Shown here piece by piece: positions 8,011-18,359 of a DNA stretch of 64,000 nt (position 1 is its first letter; the number at the start of each line of letters is the position of its first letter). This stretch comes from Streptomyces sp. NBC_00457. Its GTDB lineage: Bacteria > Actinomycetota > Actinomycetes > Streptomycetales > Streptomycetaceae. The notes below the pieces were generated by a model. That model made no database searches, had not been told where the DNA came from, and saw nothing but the letters and a program-made list of their open reading frames with translations. The stretch spans positions 8,370,001 to 8,434,000 of the forward strand of contig NZ_CP107905.1 in the NCBI RefSeq assembly GCF_036014015.1, written 5' to 3'. The position numbers and the translations under genes were made by a program.

Positions 8011-8418
8011 TCACGCCAGGCGGATCGAATTTCCGTCCACGGTGAGCTGCTTCTCGGGCAGCGCCTTCGTCGCCGGGGGATTCTGCACCGAGCCGTCCTC
8101 GATGCTGAACTTGCTGCCGTGGCAGGAGCAGTTGATGGTGCCGCCCGAGACGCTCGCCACCGGGCACTGCTGGTGGGTGCAGATGTTCGAGAAGGCCTTG
8201 AAGTCGCCTTCCTTGGGCTGGGTCACGACGACCTTCTCGTCCTTGAAGATCGTGCCGCCGCCGACCGGGATGTCGGAGGTCTTCGCCAGTTCCTGACCGG
8301 GGGAGGCATTCTCCTCGGCCGAGTCGCCCTCGTCGTCGCCGTACTCGCTGCAGCCCACGAGAATCGCCGCCGCGCCCGTGGCGAGGAGCACCGTGCGCCG
8401 GGTCGGGTCAGGGGTCAT
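8011..8418 (-). CDS. Rieske [2Fe-2S] lipoprotein
   Basis: A 135-residue exported iron-sulfur protein. The N-terminus RRTVLLATGAAAILVGC combines a twin-arginine motif with a lipobox, so it is probably exported folded by Tat and then lipidated. The cluster ligands are CTHQQCPV and CSCHGSKF (Cys-x-His and Cys-x2-His type), with the family end NPPATKALP. The start codon overlaps the stop of the upstream membrane protein (8415-8418). Together they look like a small membrane electron-transfer module; the redox partner is not visible. Confidence 0.9.
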   Translation of the reverse strand: MTPDPTRRTVLLATGAAAILVGCSEYGDDEGDSAEENASPGQELAKTSDIPVGGGTIFKDEKVVVTQPKEGDFKAFSNICTHQQCPVASVSGGTINCSCHGSKFSIEDGSVQNPPATKALPEKQLTVDGNSIRLA

Positions 8419-8999
8419 GTCGTCACTCCGAAGGTGCGGAAGAACCAGAGGGCGGAGGTCAGCCAGACGATCGTCAGGGCTGTGAAGACAAGCCCGCCGA
8501 CGATCGGCAGCAGCCAGTTGGGGAGGCGCTCCGAACGGAGCAGCAGCATCTTGGCACTGAAAGCACCGAAGAAGAAGCAACCCAGGATGGAGTGCCACAA
8601 AACCCGCGTTTCGTACGTCTGATAGCCCAGCGCATACAGGCAGTGCACCGCAACCGGAACCGACACCAAAAACGCCACCCGCCCCGACCAGCGGTGCAGC
8701 GCCGACGACCAGCCGGGGCCCGGCAGCCTGCCGTACACCATCAGCGCCGAGACGACCTGGATGAGCGCGAAGAAGATCGCCGCCGTCGCCAGCCACGACT
8801 TCACCGCCCCCGTGCTGCTGAAACCGGCGAGATTGAAGGCGGTCCCCGCCGGGTCGTGGACCTTGCCGTACACCCCCAGGGCGACCGCCACCGCGGCGGC
8901 GACGAGCGCCGGCACCAGATAGCGGGCCGGGTGCGGGCGGCCGTGGCCGGGGTCGGGCGAGGGAAAGTCCTGGGTGGCGGCGTTCGGGTCGACGGTCAT
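8415..8999 (-). CDS. Integral membrane protein, DUF6529/cytochrome-b561-like
   Basis: 194 residues with about five membrane segments (ARYLVPALVAAAVAVALGVY, WLATAAIFFALIQVVSALMV, VAFLVSVPVAVHCLYALGYQ, LGCFFFGAFSAKMLLL, LPIVGGLVFTALTIVWLTSA). Conserved His residues (ALHRWSG, VAVHCLY, LWHSILG) sit at helix ends and could bind heme, as in b561-type proteins. ATG start. Translationally coupled to the Rieske lipoprotein, which suggests it anchors or reduces that partner. Function is inferred. Confidence 0.75.
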   Translation of the reverse strand: MTVDPNAATQDFPSPDPGHGRPHPARYLVPALVAAAVAVALGVYGKVHDPAGTAFNLAGFSSTGAVKSWLATAAIFFALIQVVSALMVYGRLPGPGWSSALHRWSGRVAFLVSVPVAVHCLYALGYQTYETRVLWHSILGCFFFGAFSAKMLLLRSERLPNWLLPIVGGLVFTALTIVWLTSALWFFRTFGVTT

Positions 9000-9022
9000 G
9001 GTCGGCTCCCGGGAGCAGGGGA

Positions 9023-9682
9023 TCAGGGGGTGACAGGCCGGGCCGTGAGCTGCTCTCCGTCGACCGTCACCGCACCGGTCTCCGGGTCGATCCGTGGTGC
9101 GGGGGAGGGCTCTCCGTCGCGGTTGAGGATGCCGACCTGCTGCGTGCCGCCCTGCCGTACGATCCAGCCGCCGTCGACGTCGGTGCCGCCCGCCGTGCCG
9201 GTCGCCCGGTACAGCCCGTCCGGCTTCTTGGCCCGGTCGGCGGTGAAGTCGTAGTGCCCGCCGTCGATGTCGACGGTGCCGCTGATCCGCTTGCCCTTGA
9301 GGGTGCCGTTCAGCTTCGCGCCGTTCTTGCCGGTGAGCCGCATGGTGCCGTCGTCCTCGACGTCGCCCTTCAGCCACGACTCCTTGTCGCGGCCGTCGCA
9401 GAAGTACGCGACCGCCTTGCCGTCGCGCAGGGAGACGGCGACGGAGGCGGAGTCGTCCTTTGTTCGGCCCGTGTAGTCGGCGTCGGGGACGGGTGTCCGG
9501 GAGGGTGTGGGGGAGGGGGATGCGGTCGTCTTCGTGGGTGTCGGGGAGGCCTTCGGTGAAGGCGACTCCTCCGTGTACGCGGACGACGCGCTCTTCGACC
9601 CCGTCGTCGCGTTGAGCGACAGCATGAAGAAGCCGAGCACCAGTCCCGCGAGCAGAGTGAACAGTGGTCCGGAACGCTTCAT
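9023..9682 (-). CDS. Secreted or membrane-anchored protein with Ser/Thr/Pro linker, unknown function
   Basis: 219 residues. One N-terminal hydrophobic segment (LFTLLAGLVLGFFMLSL) is followed by a Ser/Thr/Pro-rich linker (PSPKASPTPTKTTASPSPTP) and a C-terminal domain rich in Gly/Asp/Lys (GTMRLTGKNGAKLNGTLKGK) that may be a beta-rich extracytoplasmic fold. ATG 9682 follows GGGAGGCCCGTC. It lies directly upstream of the DUF6529-Rieske pair on the same strand and may be cotranscribed. Divergent from aroH; the 229-bp gap between holds both promoters. No family recognised. Confidence 0.72.
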   Translation of the reverse strand: MKRSGPLFTLLAGLVLGFFMLSLNATTGSKSASSAYTEESPSPKASPTPTKTTASPSPTPSRTPVPDADYTGRTKDDSASVAVSLRDGKAVAYFCDGRDKESWLKGDVEDDGTMRLTGKNGAKLNGTLKGKRISGTVDIDGGHYDFTADRAKKPDGLYRATGTAGGTDVDGGWIVRQGGTQQVGILNRDGEPSPAPRIDPETGAVTVDGEQLTARPVTP

Positions 9683-9911
9683 GACGGGCCTCCCCCGAGG
9701 CGAGCTTCCTGCCCCATGAGAGCGGACCCGACGGCCGGCGTCCATAGGCGCACCGGGGTGTTGTGACCGCAAGTAGCGGAATGGGGACGTTCACGTGACA
9801 TTGTCAGGGTCTGGTGCCCACGTCTCAGCGGGCGGGCGCGGCGCACCCGCGCGACCCGGGCTGACTAGGCTGGACGGACCAACGATCCGTACATCAGCAA
9901 GGAGCCAAGCC

Positions 9912-10274
9912 GTGGCGGTACGAGCGGTCCGAGGCGCCGTCCAACTCGAGGTGGACGAGGCCGGCCACATGGACGAGCAGGTCGGAGCCCTGCTCACCGC
10001 CGTCCTGGAGCGGAACGACCTCACCGCGGACGACCTGATCAGCATCTGGTTCACGGCCACGCCCGACCTGCACTGCGACTTCCCGGCCGCCGCCGCCCGC
10101 AAGCTCGGCATCGTCGACGTACCGCTGATCTGCGCGCAGGAACTGGACATCCAGGGCGCCATGCCGCGAGTCGTCCGTGTCCTCGCGCACATCGAGTCCG
10201 ACAAGCCCCGCGCCGACATCGCGCACGTCTACCTCGGCGCCGCGGCGGCCCTGCGCAAGGACATCGCCCAGTGA
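9912..10274 (+). CDS. aroH: Chorismate mutase, AroH type
   Basis: Rearranges chorismate to prephenate, the branch point to Phe and Tyr. At 120 residues it matches the small trimeric AroH class (Bacillus subtilis type), with VRAVRGAVQLEVDE at the N-terminus, the FTATPDLHCDFPAAAARKLG region and CAQELDIQGAMPRVVRVLAH. GTG start after GGAGCC. Overlaps tyrA by 4 bp (GTGA), so product and next enzyme are made together. Confidence 0.93.
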   Translation: MAVRAVRGAVQLEVDEAGHMDEQVGALLTAVLERNDLTADDLISIWFTATPDLHCDFPAAAARKLGIVDVPLICAQELDIQGAMPRVVRVLAHIESDKPRADIAHVYLGAAAALRKDIAQ

Positions 10275-11356
10275 GGACCGCACTCGTCATCGGCACCGGC
10301 CTCATCGGCACCTCCGCCGCCCTGGCCCTGGCCAAGCGGGGTGTCGTCGTCCACCTCGCCGACCACGATCCGGAGCAGGCCCGTACGGCGGCCGCGCTCG
10401 GCGCCGGTTCGGACGAGGCGCCCGAGGCCCCCGTCGACCTCGCGATCGTCGCCGCCCCGCCCGCCCATGTGGCCGGCGTGCTCGCCGACGCCATGCGCCG
10501 CGGCGTGGCCCGCGGCTACCTCGACGTGGCCAGCGTCAAGGGCGGCCCACGCCGCGAACTCGAGGCGCTCGGTATCGACCTGTCGCCGTACATCGGTACC
10601 CACCCCATGTCGGGCCGTGAGAAGTCCGGCCCGCTGGCCGCGACCGGCGACCTCTTCGAGGGCCGCCCCTGGGTGCTCACGCCGACCCGGGACACCGACA
10701 CCGAGGTGCTGAACCTCGCCCTGGAGCTGGTCTCGCACTGCCGCGCCGTGCCGGTCGTCATGGACGCCGACGCCCACGACCGCGCCGTCGCCCTGGTCTC
10801 CCACATGCCCCACCTGGTCTCCAGCATGGTCGCCGCGCGTCTGGAGAACGCCGACGAGGCGGCCGTACGACTGTGTGGGCAGGGCATCCGCGATGTGACC
10901 CGGATCGCCGCGTCCGACCCCGGCATGTGGATCGACATCCTCTCCGCGAACCCGGGGCCGGTCGCCGACCTCCTCGCGGACGTCTCCGCCGACCTCGACG
11001 AGACGGTCCGCGCCCTGCGCGCCCTGCAGTCCTCCGACGACGCCAAGCGCCGCGAGGGCACCGCCGGCATCGAGGACGTCCTGCGCCGGGGCAACGCCGG
11101 CCAGGTCCGGGTCCCCGGCAAGCACGGCGCCGCGCCGCAGGTGTACGAGGTCGTGGTCGTGCTCATCGACGACCAGCCCGGGCAACTGGCCCGCATCTTC
11201 GCCGACGCGGGACGGGCCGGGGTCAACATCGAGGACGTACGCATCGAGCACGCGACCGGGCAACAGGCCGGTCTGATGCAGCTGATGGTGCAGCCGCAGG
11301 CGGCCCCCGTACTGACGGCGGCGTTGCGGGAGCGGGGCTGGGCGATCCGGCAGTAG
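10271..11356 (+). CDS. tyrA: Prephenate dehydrogenase with C-terminal ACT domain
   Basis: Oxidatively decarboxylates prephenate to 4-hydroxyphenylpyruvate for tyrosine synthesis. 361 residues: N-terminal Rossmann fold (VIGTGLIGTSAALALAKRGV), the conserved GTHPMSGREKSG segment, a helical dimerisation half (LVSHMPHLVSSMVAAR), and a C-terminal ACT domain (YEVVVVLIDDQPGQLARIFA, VNIEDVRIEHATGQQAG), which probably senses tyrosine. GTG start within the aroH stop. A terminator-like hairpin follows directly after the stop. Confidence 0.94.
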   Translation: MRTALVIGTGLIGTSAALALAKRGVVVHLADHDPEQARTAAALGAGSDEAPEAPVDLAIVAAPPAHVAGVLADAMRRGVARGYLDVASVKGGPRRELEALGIDLSPYIGTHPMSGREKSGPLAATGDLFEGRPWVLTPTRDTDTEVLNLALELVSHCRAVPVVMDADAHDRAVALVSHMPHLVSSMVAARLENADEAAVRLCGQGIRDVTRIAASDPGMWIDILSANPGPVADLLADVSADLDETVRALRALQSSDDAKRREGTAGIEDVLRRGNAGQVRVPGKHGAAPQVYEVVVVLIDDQPGQLARIFADAGRAGVNIEDVRIEHATGQQAGLMQLMVQPQAAPVLTAALRERGWAIRQ

Positions 11357-11396
11357 CCCGCGCCCCAAAGGGGCGCGGGGAACTGCGCGACCAGCC
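11357..11396 (+). repeat. Hairpin plus dispersed GGGGCGCGGGGAACTGCGCG repeat, copy 1
   Basis: CCCGCGCCCC (11357-11366), AAA, GGGGCGCGGG (11370-11379) forms a perfect 10-bp stem directly at the tyrA stop and can end transcription. The right arm begins a 27-base sequence (GGGGCGCGGGGAACTGCGCG then ACCAGCC) that recurs at 14986 and 38117 in intergenic DNA. This is a dispersed intergenic repeat, probably reused as a terminator or processing site. A GC-rich tail continues to about 11480. Confidence 0.8.
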
Positions 11397-11572
11397 CCGA
11401 CGAGCCCGCAGACGATTGACAGCCCGAGCCCCCGCGGCGGAGCCGTATATCGGCACAACCCGCGGAGCGCTCCGCCGTGGGCCGGACGAGTGACCCGAAC
11501 CCAGTAACCTTGTGCGGGGCACGATCGCGCCCCGCACACTCCCACCGCACCGCACCAGGAAGGTGTCCATCC

Positions 11573-12268
11573 GTGGAAAACGGCGCCGCCCCGACCGCCC
11601 AGGCCGTGATTGTCGCCATCGACGGCCCCTCCGGCACGGGCAAGTCGAGCACGTCCAAGGCCGTGGCCGCGCAGCTCGGCCTGAGCTACCTGGACACCGG
11701 CGCCCAGTACCGGGCGATCACCTGGTGGATGGTGACCAACGGGATCGACACCGCCGACCCGTCGGAGATCGCCGCCGCGGCCGGAAAGCCGGAGATCCTC
11801 TCCGGCACCGACCCGGACAACCCGACGATCACGGTCGACGGCACGGACGTCGCCGGGCCGATCCGCACGCAGGAGGTCACCTCCAATGTCAGCGCGGTCA
11901 GCGCCGTGCCCGAGGTGCGGGCGCGGATCACCGAGCTGCAGCGCTCGATCGCGGCCTCGGCCACGCGGGGCATCGTCGTCGAGGGCCGCGACATCGGTAC
12001 GACCGTGCTGCCCGACGCCGACCTGAAGATCTTCCTCACCGCATCCCCGGAGGCGCGTGCCGCCCGCCGCAGCGGTGAGCTCAAGGGGTCGGACGTCCAC
12101 TCGACCCGTGAGGCGCTGCTGAAGCGGGACGCGGCCGACTCCAGCCGCAAGACCTCGCCGCTCGCGAAGGCCGACGACGCGGTCGAGGTGGACACCTCCG
12201 ACCTCACGCTCCAGCAGGTCATCGAGTGCGTCGTCACCCTCGTCGAGGAGAAGCGAGCAGCGAAGTGA
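11573..12268 (+). CDS. cmk: Cytidylate kinase
   Basis: Phosphorylates CMP and dCMP. 231 residues with the P-loop IDGPSGTGKSSTSKAVA, the substrate-binding LDTGAQYRAITWW, the CMP-specific insert region and GRDIGTTVLPDADLKIFLTA, as in Cmk. GTG 11573 is chosen because AGGAAGG lies nine bases before it and homology starts close after. Overlaps plsC by 4 bp, a common actinobacterial cmk-plsC-der block. Confidence 0.94.
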   Translation: MENGAAPTAQAVIVAIDGPSGTGKSSTSKAVAAQLGLSYLDTGAQYRAITWWMVTNGIDTADPSEIAAAAGKPEILSGTDPDNPTITVDGTDVAGPIRTQEVTSNVSAVSAVPEVRARITELQRSIAASATRGIVVEGRDIGTTVLPDADLKIFLTASPEARAARRSGELKGSDVHSTREALLKRDAADSSRKTSPLAKADDAVEVDTSDLTLQQVIECVVTLVEEKRAAK

Positions 12269-12909
12269 CGGCACCGACGGAGCGGGGCGCGGAGGTCGGG
12301 CGGCGTATCGGCGTCGGCCTGATGTACGGGCTGTGGAAGCCGCGCGTCCTGGGCGGCTGGCGGGTCCCCGCGACCGGCCCGGTGATCCTCGCCGTCAACC
12401 ACTCGCACAACATCGACGGCCCGATGGTCATCGGCGTGGCGCCGCGGGCCTCGCACTTCCTGGTCAAGAAGGAAGCGTTCATCGGCCCGCTCGCCCCCTT
12501 CATGCGGGCCGTCGGCCAGCTCGAGGTGGACCGCTCGACCGCCGACCGTACGGCCATCACCCAAGCCCTTGACGTGCTGGCGGCCGGCGGTGTGCTCGGC
12601 ATCTTCCCGGAGGGCACCCGGGGCGAGGGCGACTTCGCCGCCCTGCGATCCGGGCTCGCGTACTTCGCGGTGCGCAGCGGCGCCCCGATCGTTCCCGTCG
12701 CCGTCCTGGGAAGCACCGAGCGGCCCGGACGGTTGATAAAGGCGCTGCCCGCGCTGCGCTCCCGCATCGATGTCGTCTTCGGCGACCCCTTCGAGGCGGG
12801 CGACGGCAGCGGACGGCGTACGCGCAAGGCGCTCGACGAGGCCACCGAACGCATCCAGAAGCAGCTCACCGCGCACCTGGAAAACGCCAGGCGCCTGACC
12901 GGGCGCTGA
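12265..12909 (+). CDS. plsC: 1-acyl-glycerol-3-phosphate acyltransferase (PlsC family)
   Basis: Transfers a fatty acyl chain to lysophosphatidic acid at the membrane. 214 residues with the H-x4-D catalytic motif (NHSHNIDGPMV), the FPEGTRGEGDFA substrate motif and the IVPVAVLGSTE block of the family. GTG start overlaps the cmk stop. A membrane-associated protein without clear TM helices. Confidence 0.87.
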   Translation: MTAPTERGAEVGRRIGVGLMYGLWKPRVLGGWRVPATGPVILAVNHSHNIDGPMVIGVAPRASHFLVKKEAFIGPLAPFMRAVGQLEVDRSTADRTAITQALDVLAAGGVLGIFPEGTRGEGDFAALRSGLAYFAVRSGAPIVPVAVLGSTERPGRLIKALPALRSRIDVVFGDPFEAGDGSGRRTRKALDEATERIQKQLTAHLENARRLTGR

Positions 12910-12923
12910 GCGACACTTGAGTA

Positions 12924-12952
12924 GTGGATCACCCGAGATCGGGCGGATCCAC
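12924..12952 (+). terminator. Two-step hairpin between plsC and der
   Basis: GTGGATC (12924-12930) pairs with GATCCAC (12946-12952) and inside it CCCGA pairs with TCGGG (12932-12943). It may be a weak terminator or a leader hairpin in the der transcript. There is no T-run. Confidence 0.45.
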
Positions 12953-12983
12953 CGATCACCACACCGAACGAGGTACGGACTTC

Positions 12984-14459
12984 ATGAACGACCAGATCCA
13001 CTCCGACGGCTCGGGCGAGGAGCACGAGCACGGAGCACTTGGCGACGCCGAGTACGCGGAGTTCATGGAGCTCGCCGTCGAGGAGGGCTTCGACCTCGAG
13101 GACGTGGAGGGCGCGATCGAGGCGGCCGGCCACGGCCCGCTGCCGGTGCTCGCCGTCGTCGGCCGGCCGAACGTCGGCAAGTCGACTCTGGTGAACCGCA
13201 TCATCGGCCGCCGCGAGGCCGTCGTCGAGGACAAGCCGGGCGTCACCCGCGACCGTGTCACCTACGAGGCCGAGTGGGCGGGCCGCCGCTTCAAGGTCGT
13301 CGACACCGGCGGCTGGGAGCAGGACGTCCTCGGCATCGACGCCTCCGTGGCCGCGCAGGCCGAGTACGCCATCGAGGCCGCCGACGCCGTCGTCTTCGTC
13401 GTCGACGCCAAGGTCGGCGCCACCGACACCGACGAAGCGGTCGTACGACTGCTGCGCAAGGCCGGCAAGCCCGTGGTGCTCGCCGCCAACAAGGTGGACG
13501 GCCCGAGCGGAGAGGCCGACGCGGCGTACCTGTGGTCGCTCGGTCTCGGTGAGCCGTATCCGGTCTCCGCGCTGCACGGCCGCGGCACCGGCGACATGCT
13601 GGACCAGGTCCTGGAGGCGCTCCCCGAGGCGCCCGCGCAGACCTTCGGCACGGGGGTCGGCGGCCCGCGCCGCATCGCCCTCATCGGCCGTCCGAACGTC
13701 GGCAAGTCCTCGCTGCTGAACAAGGTGGCGAACGAGGAGCGCGTCGTCGTCAACGAGGTCGCGGGCACCACCCGCGACCCGGTCGACGAACTGATCGAAC
13801 TCGGCGGTGTCACCTGGAAGTTCGTCGACACGGCCGGTATCCGCAAGCGCGTCCACCTCCAGCAGGGTGCCGACTACTACGCCTCGCTGCGCACCGCGGC
13901 CGCCGTGGAGAAGGCCGAGGTGGCGGTGATCCTCATCGACGCCTCCGAGAGCATCTCGGTGCAGGACCAGCGGATCGTGACGATGGCCGTCGACGCCGGA
14001 CGTGCGATCGTCCTCGCCTTCAACAAGTGGGACACCCTCGACGAGGAGCGCCGCTACTACCTGGAGCGGGAGATCGAAACTGAGCTCGGCCAGGTGGCGT
14101 GGGCGCCGCGGGTGAACGTCTCCGCGCGCACCGGCCGCCACATGGAGAAGCTGGTCCCCGCGATCGAGACGGCCCTCGACGGCTGGGAGACCCGCGTCCC
14201 GACCGGACGCCTCAACGCCTTCCTCGGCGAACTCGTCGCCGCCCACCCGCACCCCATCCGTGGCGGCAAGCAGCCCCGCATCCTCTTCGGCACCCAGGCC
14301 GGCACCAAGCCCCCGCGGTTCGTGCTCTTCGCCTCCGGCTTCATCGAGGCGGGCTACCGGCGCTTCATCGAACGTCGGCTGCGGGAGGAGTTCGGCTTCG
14401 AGGGGACGCCGATCCATATCTCCGTGCGGGTGCGTGAGAAGCGCGGCAAGAAGAAGTAG
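12984..14459 (+). CDS. der: Ribosome-assembly GTPase Der (EngA)
   Basis: Two tandem GTPase domains and a KH-like C-terminus, required for 50S subunit maturation. 491 residues: first P-loop [17 protein letters not shown] with DTGGWEQD and NKVDG; second P-loop [17 protein letters not shown] with DTAGIRKR and NKWD; C-terminal domain with [19 protein letters not shown]. An acidic N-terminal extension of about 55 residues ([29 protein letters not shown]) is typical of Streptomyces. ATG 12984 is preferred to an in-frame GTG at 12924, which sits in a hairpin. Confidence 0.94.
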   Translation: MNDQIHSDGSGEEHEHGALGDAEYAEFMELAVEEGFDLEDVEGAIEAAGHGPLPVLAVVGRPNVGKSTLVNRIIGRREAVVEDKPGVTRDRVTYEAEWAGRRFKVVDTGGWEQDVLGIDASVAAQAEYAIEAADAVVFVVDAKVGATDTDEAVVRLLRKAGKPVVLAANKVDGPSGEADAAYLWSLGLGEPYPVSALHGRGTGDMLDQVLEALPEAPAQTFGTGVGGPRRIALIGRPNVGKSSLLNKVANEERVVVNEVAGTTRDPVDELIELGGVTWKFVDTAGIRKRVHLQQGADYYASLRTAAAVEKAEVAVILIDASESISVQDQRIVTMAVDAGRAIVLAFNKWDTLDEERRYYLEREIETELGQVAWAPRVNVSARTGRHMEKLVPAIETALDGWETRVPTGRLNAFLGELVAAHPHPIRGGKQPRILFGTQAGTKPPRFVLFASGFIEAGYRRFIERRLREEFGFEGTPIHISVRVREKRGKKK

Positions 14460-14464
14460 ACAGC

Positions 14465-14496
14465 GAAAGGGCGGCCCCGACCGGGGCCGCCCTTTC
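14465..14496. terminator. Bidirectional terminator between der and convergent gene
   Basis: GAAAGGGCGGCCCC (14465-14478), loop GACC, GGGGCCGCCCTTTC (14483-14496): a perfect 14-bp stem, A-rich on the left and T-rich on the right, so it can act on both strands between the convergent genes. Confidence 0.88.
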
Positions 14497-14507
14497 CGCT
14501 TCACACC

Positions 14508-14891
14508 TCAGTTGCCGCGCCGCGGCCCCGGCGGCAACGCCGGCACATGGTGCATGCCCGCACCCTGCGGCCGGAGCTGCCCGACCCGCTGCCACTGCGA
14601 CTGCTGCCCACCGCCGTGCCGGGTGCTGTACGCCCCCATGCTGTAGGCGCCGTACGAGCTGCTGCACGAACCTGGACCGGATCCGCCGTGGTCGAGATAC
14701 CCGAACGCGACAAACCCGAACTCCTCCTCGCCCCTGCGGTCACCCGGCAATGTACGGAAGGACTTGACGTACTCGGCGTAGAGCTCGTCGTAGATCGGCG
14801 TGGCCGATGCCCCACCCGAACTCTCCGCAGCCGCCCGAGCGGCCGGAATCGACGAGAAGGACGGGCGGCGGGGAACGTCGTATGCGTGCAC
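14508..14891 (-). CDS. Conserved hypothetical protein, Gly/Ser/Tyr-rich
   Basis: 127 residues, GTG start, ribosome binding site weak. The N-terminus (HAYDVPRRPSFSSIPAARAA) and middle (PIYDELYAEYVKSFRTLPGD, EEFGFVAFGYLDHG) look ordered; the C-terminus is rich in Gly, Ser, Gln and Tyr (SSSYGAYSMGAYSTRHGGG) and ends in a Pro-rich tail. No signal peptide or TM segment. Not recognised. Confidence 0.6.
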   Translation of the reverse strand: MHAYDVPRRPSFSSIPAARAAAESSGGASATPIYDELYAEYVKSFRTLPGDRRGEEEFGFVAFGYLDHGGSGPGSCSSSYGAYSMGAYSTRHGGGQQSQWQRVGQLRPQGAGMHHVPALPPGPRRGN

Positions 14892-14985
14892 GTATGTCCA
14901 AACGACACCAGACGGGAAGAGATGCGGCTGAACAATCCGACATCGCAGGTCACTGATGCATTAGGGGCGCGCTAAATGCCGTTAA

Positions 14986-15012
14986 GGGGCGCGGGGAACT
15001 GCGCGACAAGCC
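14986..15012 (+). repeat. Dispersed GGGGCGCGGGGAACTGCGCG repeat, copy 2
   Basis: Matches copies at 11370 and 38117 in 26 of 27 positions (ACAAGCC here instead of ACCAGCC). It sits between two minus-strand genes. Just upstream, TTAGGGGCGCGCTAAATGCC carries a partial second GGGGCGCG core. Unlike copy 1 there is no left arm. Confidence 0.75.
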
Positions 15013-15066
15013 ACAGACGACCCGCAGCCGCCACTCAACAGCAGGCCCCCCGAACCGTAGGCACAC

Positions 15067-15849
15067 TCACGTCCCCGCCAAAGGCAAAGCAGCGGCGACA
15101 AGCTTGCCGTTGGCGGCTGCCTTATCCAACGCATCCCGCAACAGATCCTCCCGCGGCTGCCGCCCAATCGCCCCCACAGGCGCCGCGAACATCAACACCT
15201 GCTGATGCTTGTTCGCGGCGCTCCGCCACCCCTCGGTCACCTGCAACGGCTGATGCGCCTGCCACCAAGCGACCGGCTGCCCCCCGGAGGGACCCGGCTG
15301 CAGCACCGCATGCAACTGCCCCATCGCCAGCAGCACCGACCAGCCGTGCAACACCGACGGCACCGACTCGATCGCCGTCAGCGGCATGAAACCCTGCTCG
15401 ATGAGCAACGGCAGAAAGTCGTCGCCGGCGCCGACCGCACCGGGCCGCACGATGGGCGCGGTCGGCTCGACGACGAGCGCCGGGTGCAGCTCACCGGCGA
15501 TCAGGACGAGTCCGCTGGTCACGCCGAGCACCGCCTGCTCGGGGACGATCTTGTCGGGCTCCAGGTCCACGGTGTCGCCGCTGATGGAACGCACCGCGCC
15601 CCGCAGTTGCTCCTCGGTGACCTGGACGACCTGCGAGGGCAGGCACGTGGCGTGGGCGAAGGCGAGGACGGCGGTCTCGTCGCCGATGAACAGGACGGTG
15701 CTGGTGCGCTCCTGCTCGGAGTCGCCCGGGGTGCGGCAGGACGTGCAGTCGTAACTGCCAGGGGCGTTCTCTCCGGCGAGCAGCCGGTCGGCTTCATCGT
15801 CGCCGATCTCGGCGCGTACGTCGTCGCTGACGTCGAGCATGCGCGGCAC
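15067..15849 (-). CDS. Conserved hypothetical cytoplasmic protein
   Basis: 260 residues with no signal peptide or TM segment. GTG 15849 (PRMLDVSDDVRAEIGDDEAD) is chosen because GAGGGAG stands six bases before it. A CTSCRTPGDSEQ motif near residue 35 and an ATCLP motif near residue 70 are possible metal or redox positions; the segment DETAVLAFAHATCLPSQVVQ looks structured. Function unknown. Confidence 0.7.
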   Translation of the reverse strand: MPRMLDVSDDVRAEIGDDEADRLLAGENAPGSYDCTSCRTPGDSEQERTSTVLFIGDETAVLAFAHATCLPSQVVQVTEEQLRGAVRSISGDTVDLEPDKIVPEQAVLGVTSGLVLIAGELHPALVVEPTAPIVRPGAVGAGDDFLPLLIEQGFMPLTAIESVPSVLHGWSVLLAMGQLHAVLQPGPSGGQPVAWWQAHQPLQVTEGWRSAANKHQQVLMFAAPVGAIGRQPREDLLRDALDKAAANGKLVAAALPLAGT

Positions 15850-16994
<1,145 letters not shown>

Positions 16995-17024
16995 GCCGTC
17001 CCGCTGCTGCGGGCGCGGGGCCCC

Positions 17025-17067
17025 GTCCGGTGCGGCCGACCGGGTGGGGCCCCTAGGCGCACCGGAC
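17025..17067 (+). terminator. Hairpin between the two Rpf genes
   Basis: GTCCGGTGC (17025-17033) and GCACCGGAC (17059-17067) are exact inverse complements around a GC-rich loop that can also pair GGGGCCCC with GGGGCCCC. Probable terminator; no T-run. Confidence 0.55.
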
Positions 17068-17101
17068 GCGCCGCGGCGGCCGTACGCGGCGCACTGCTTA
17101 G

Positions 17102-18355
<1,254 letters not shown>

Positions 18356-18359
<4 letters not shown>
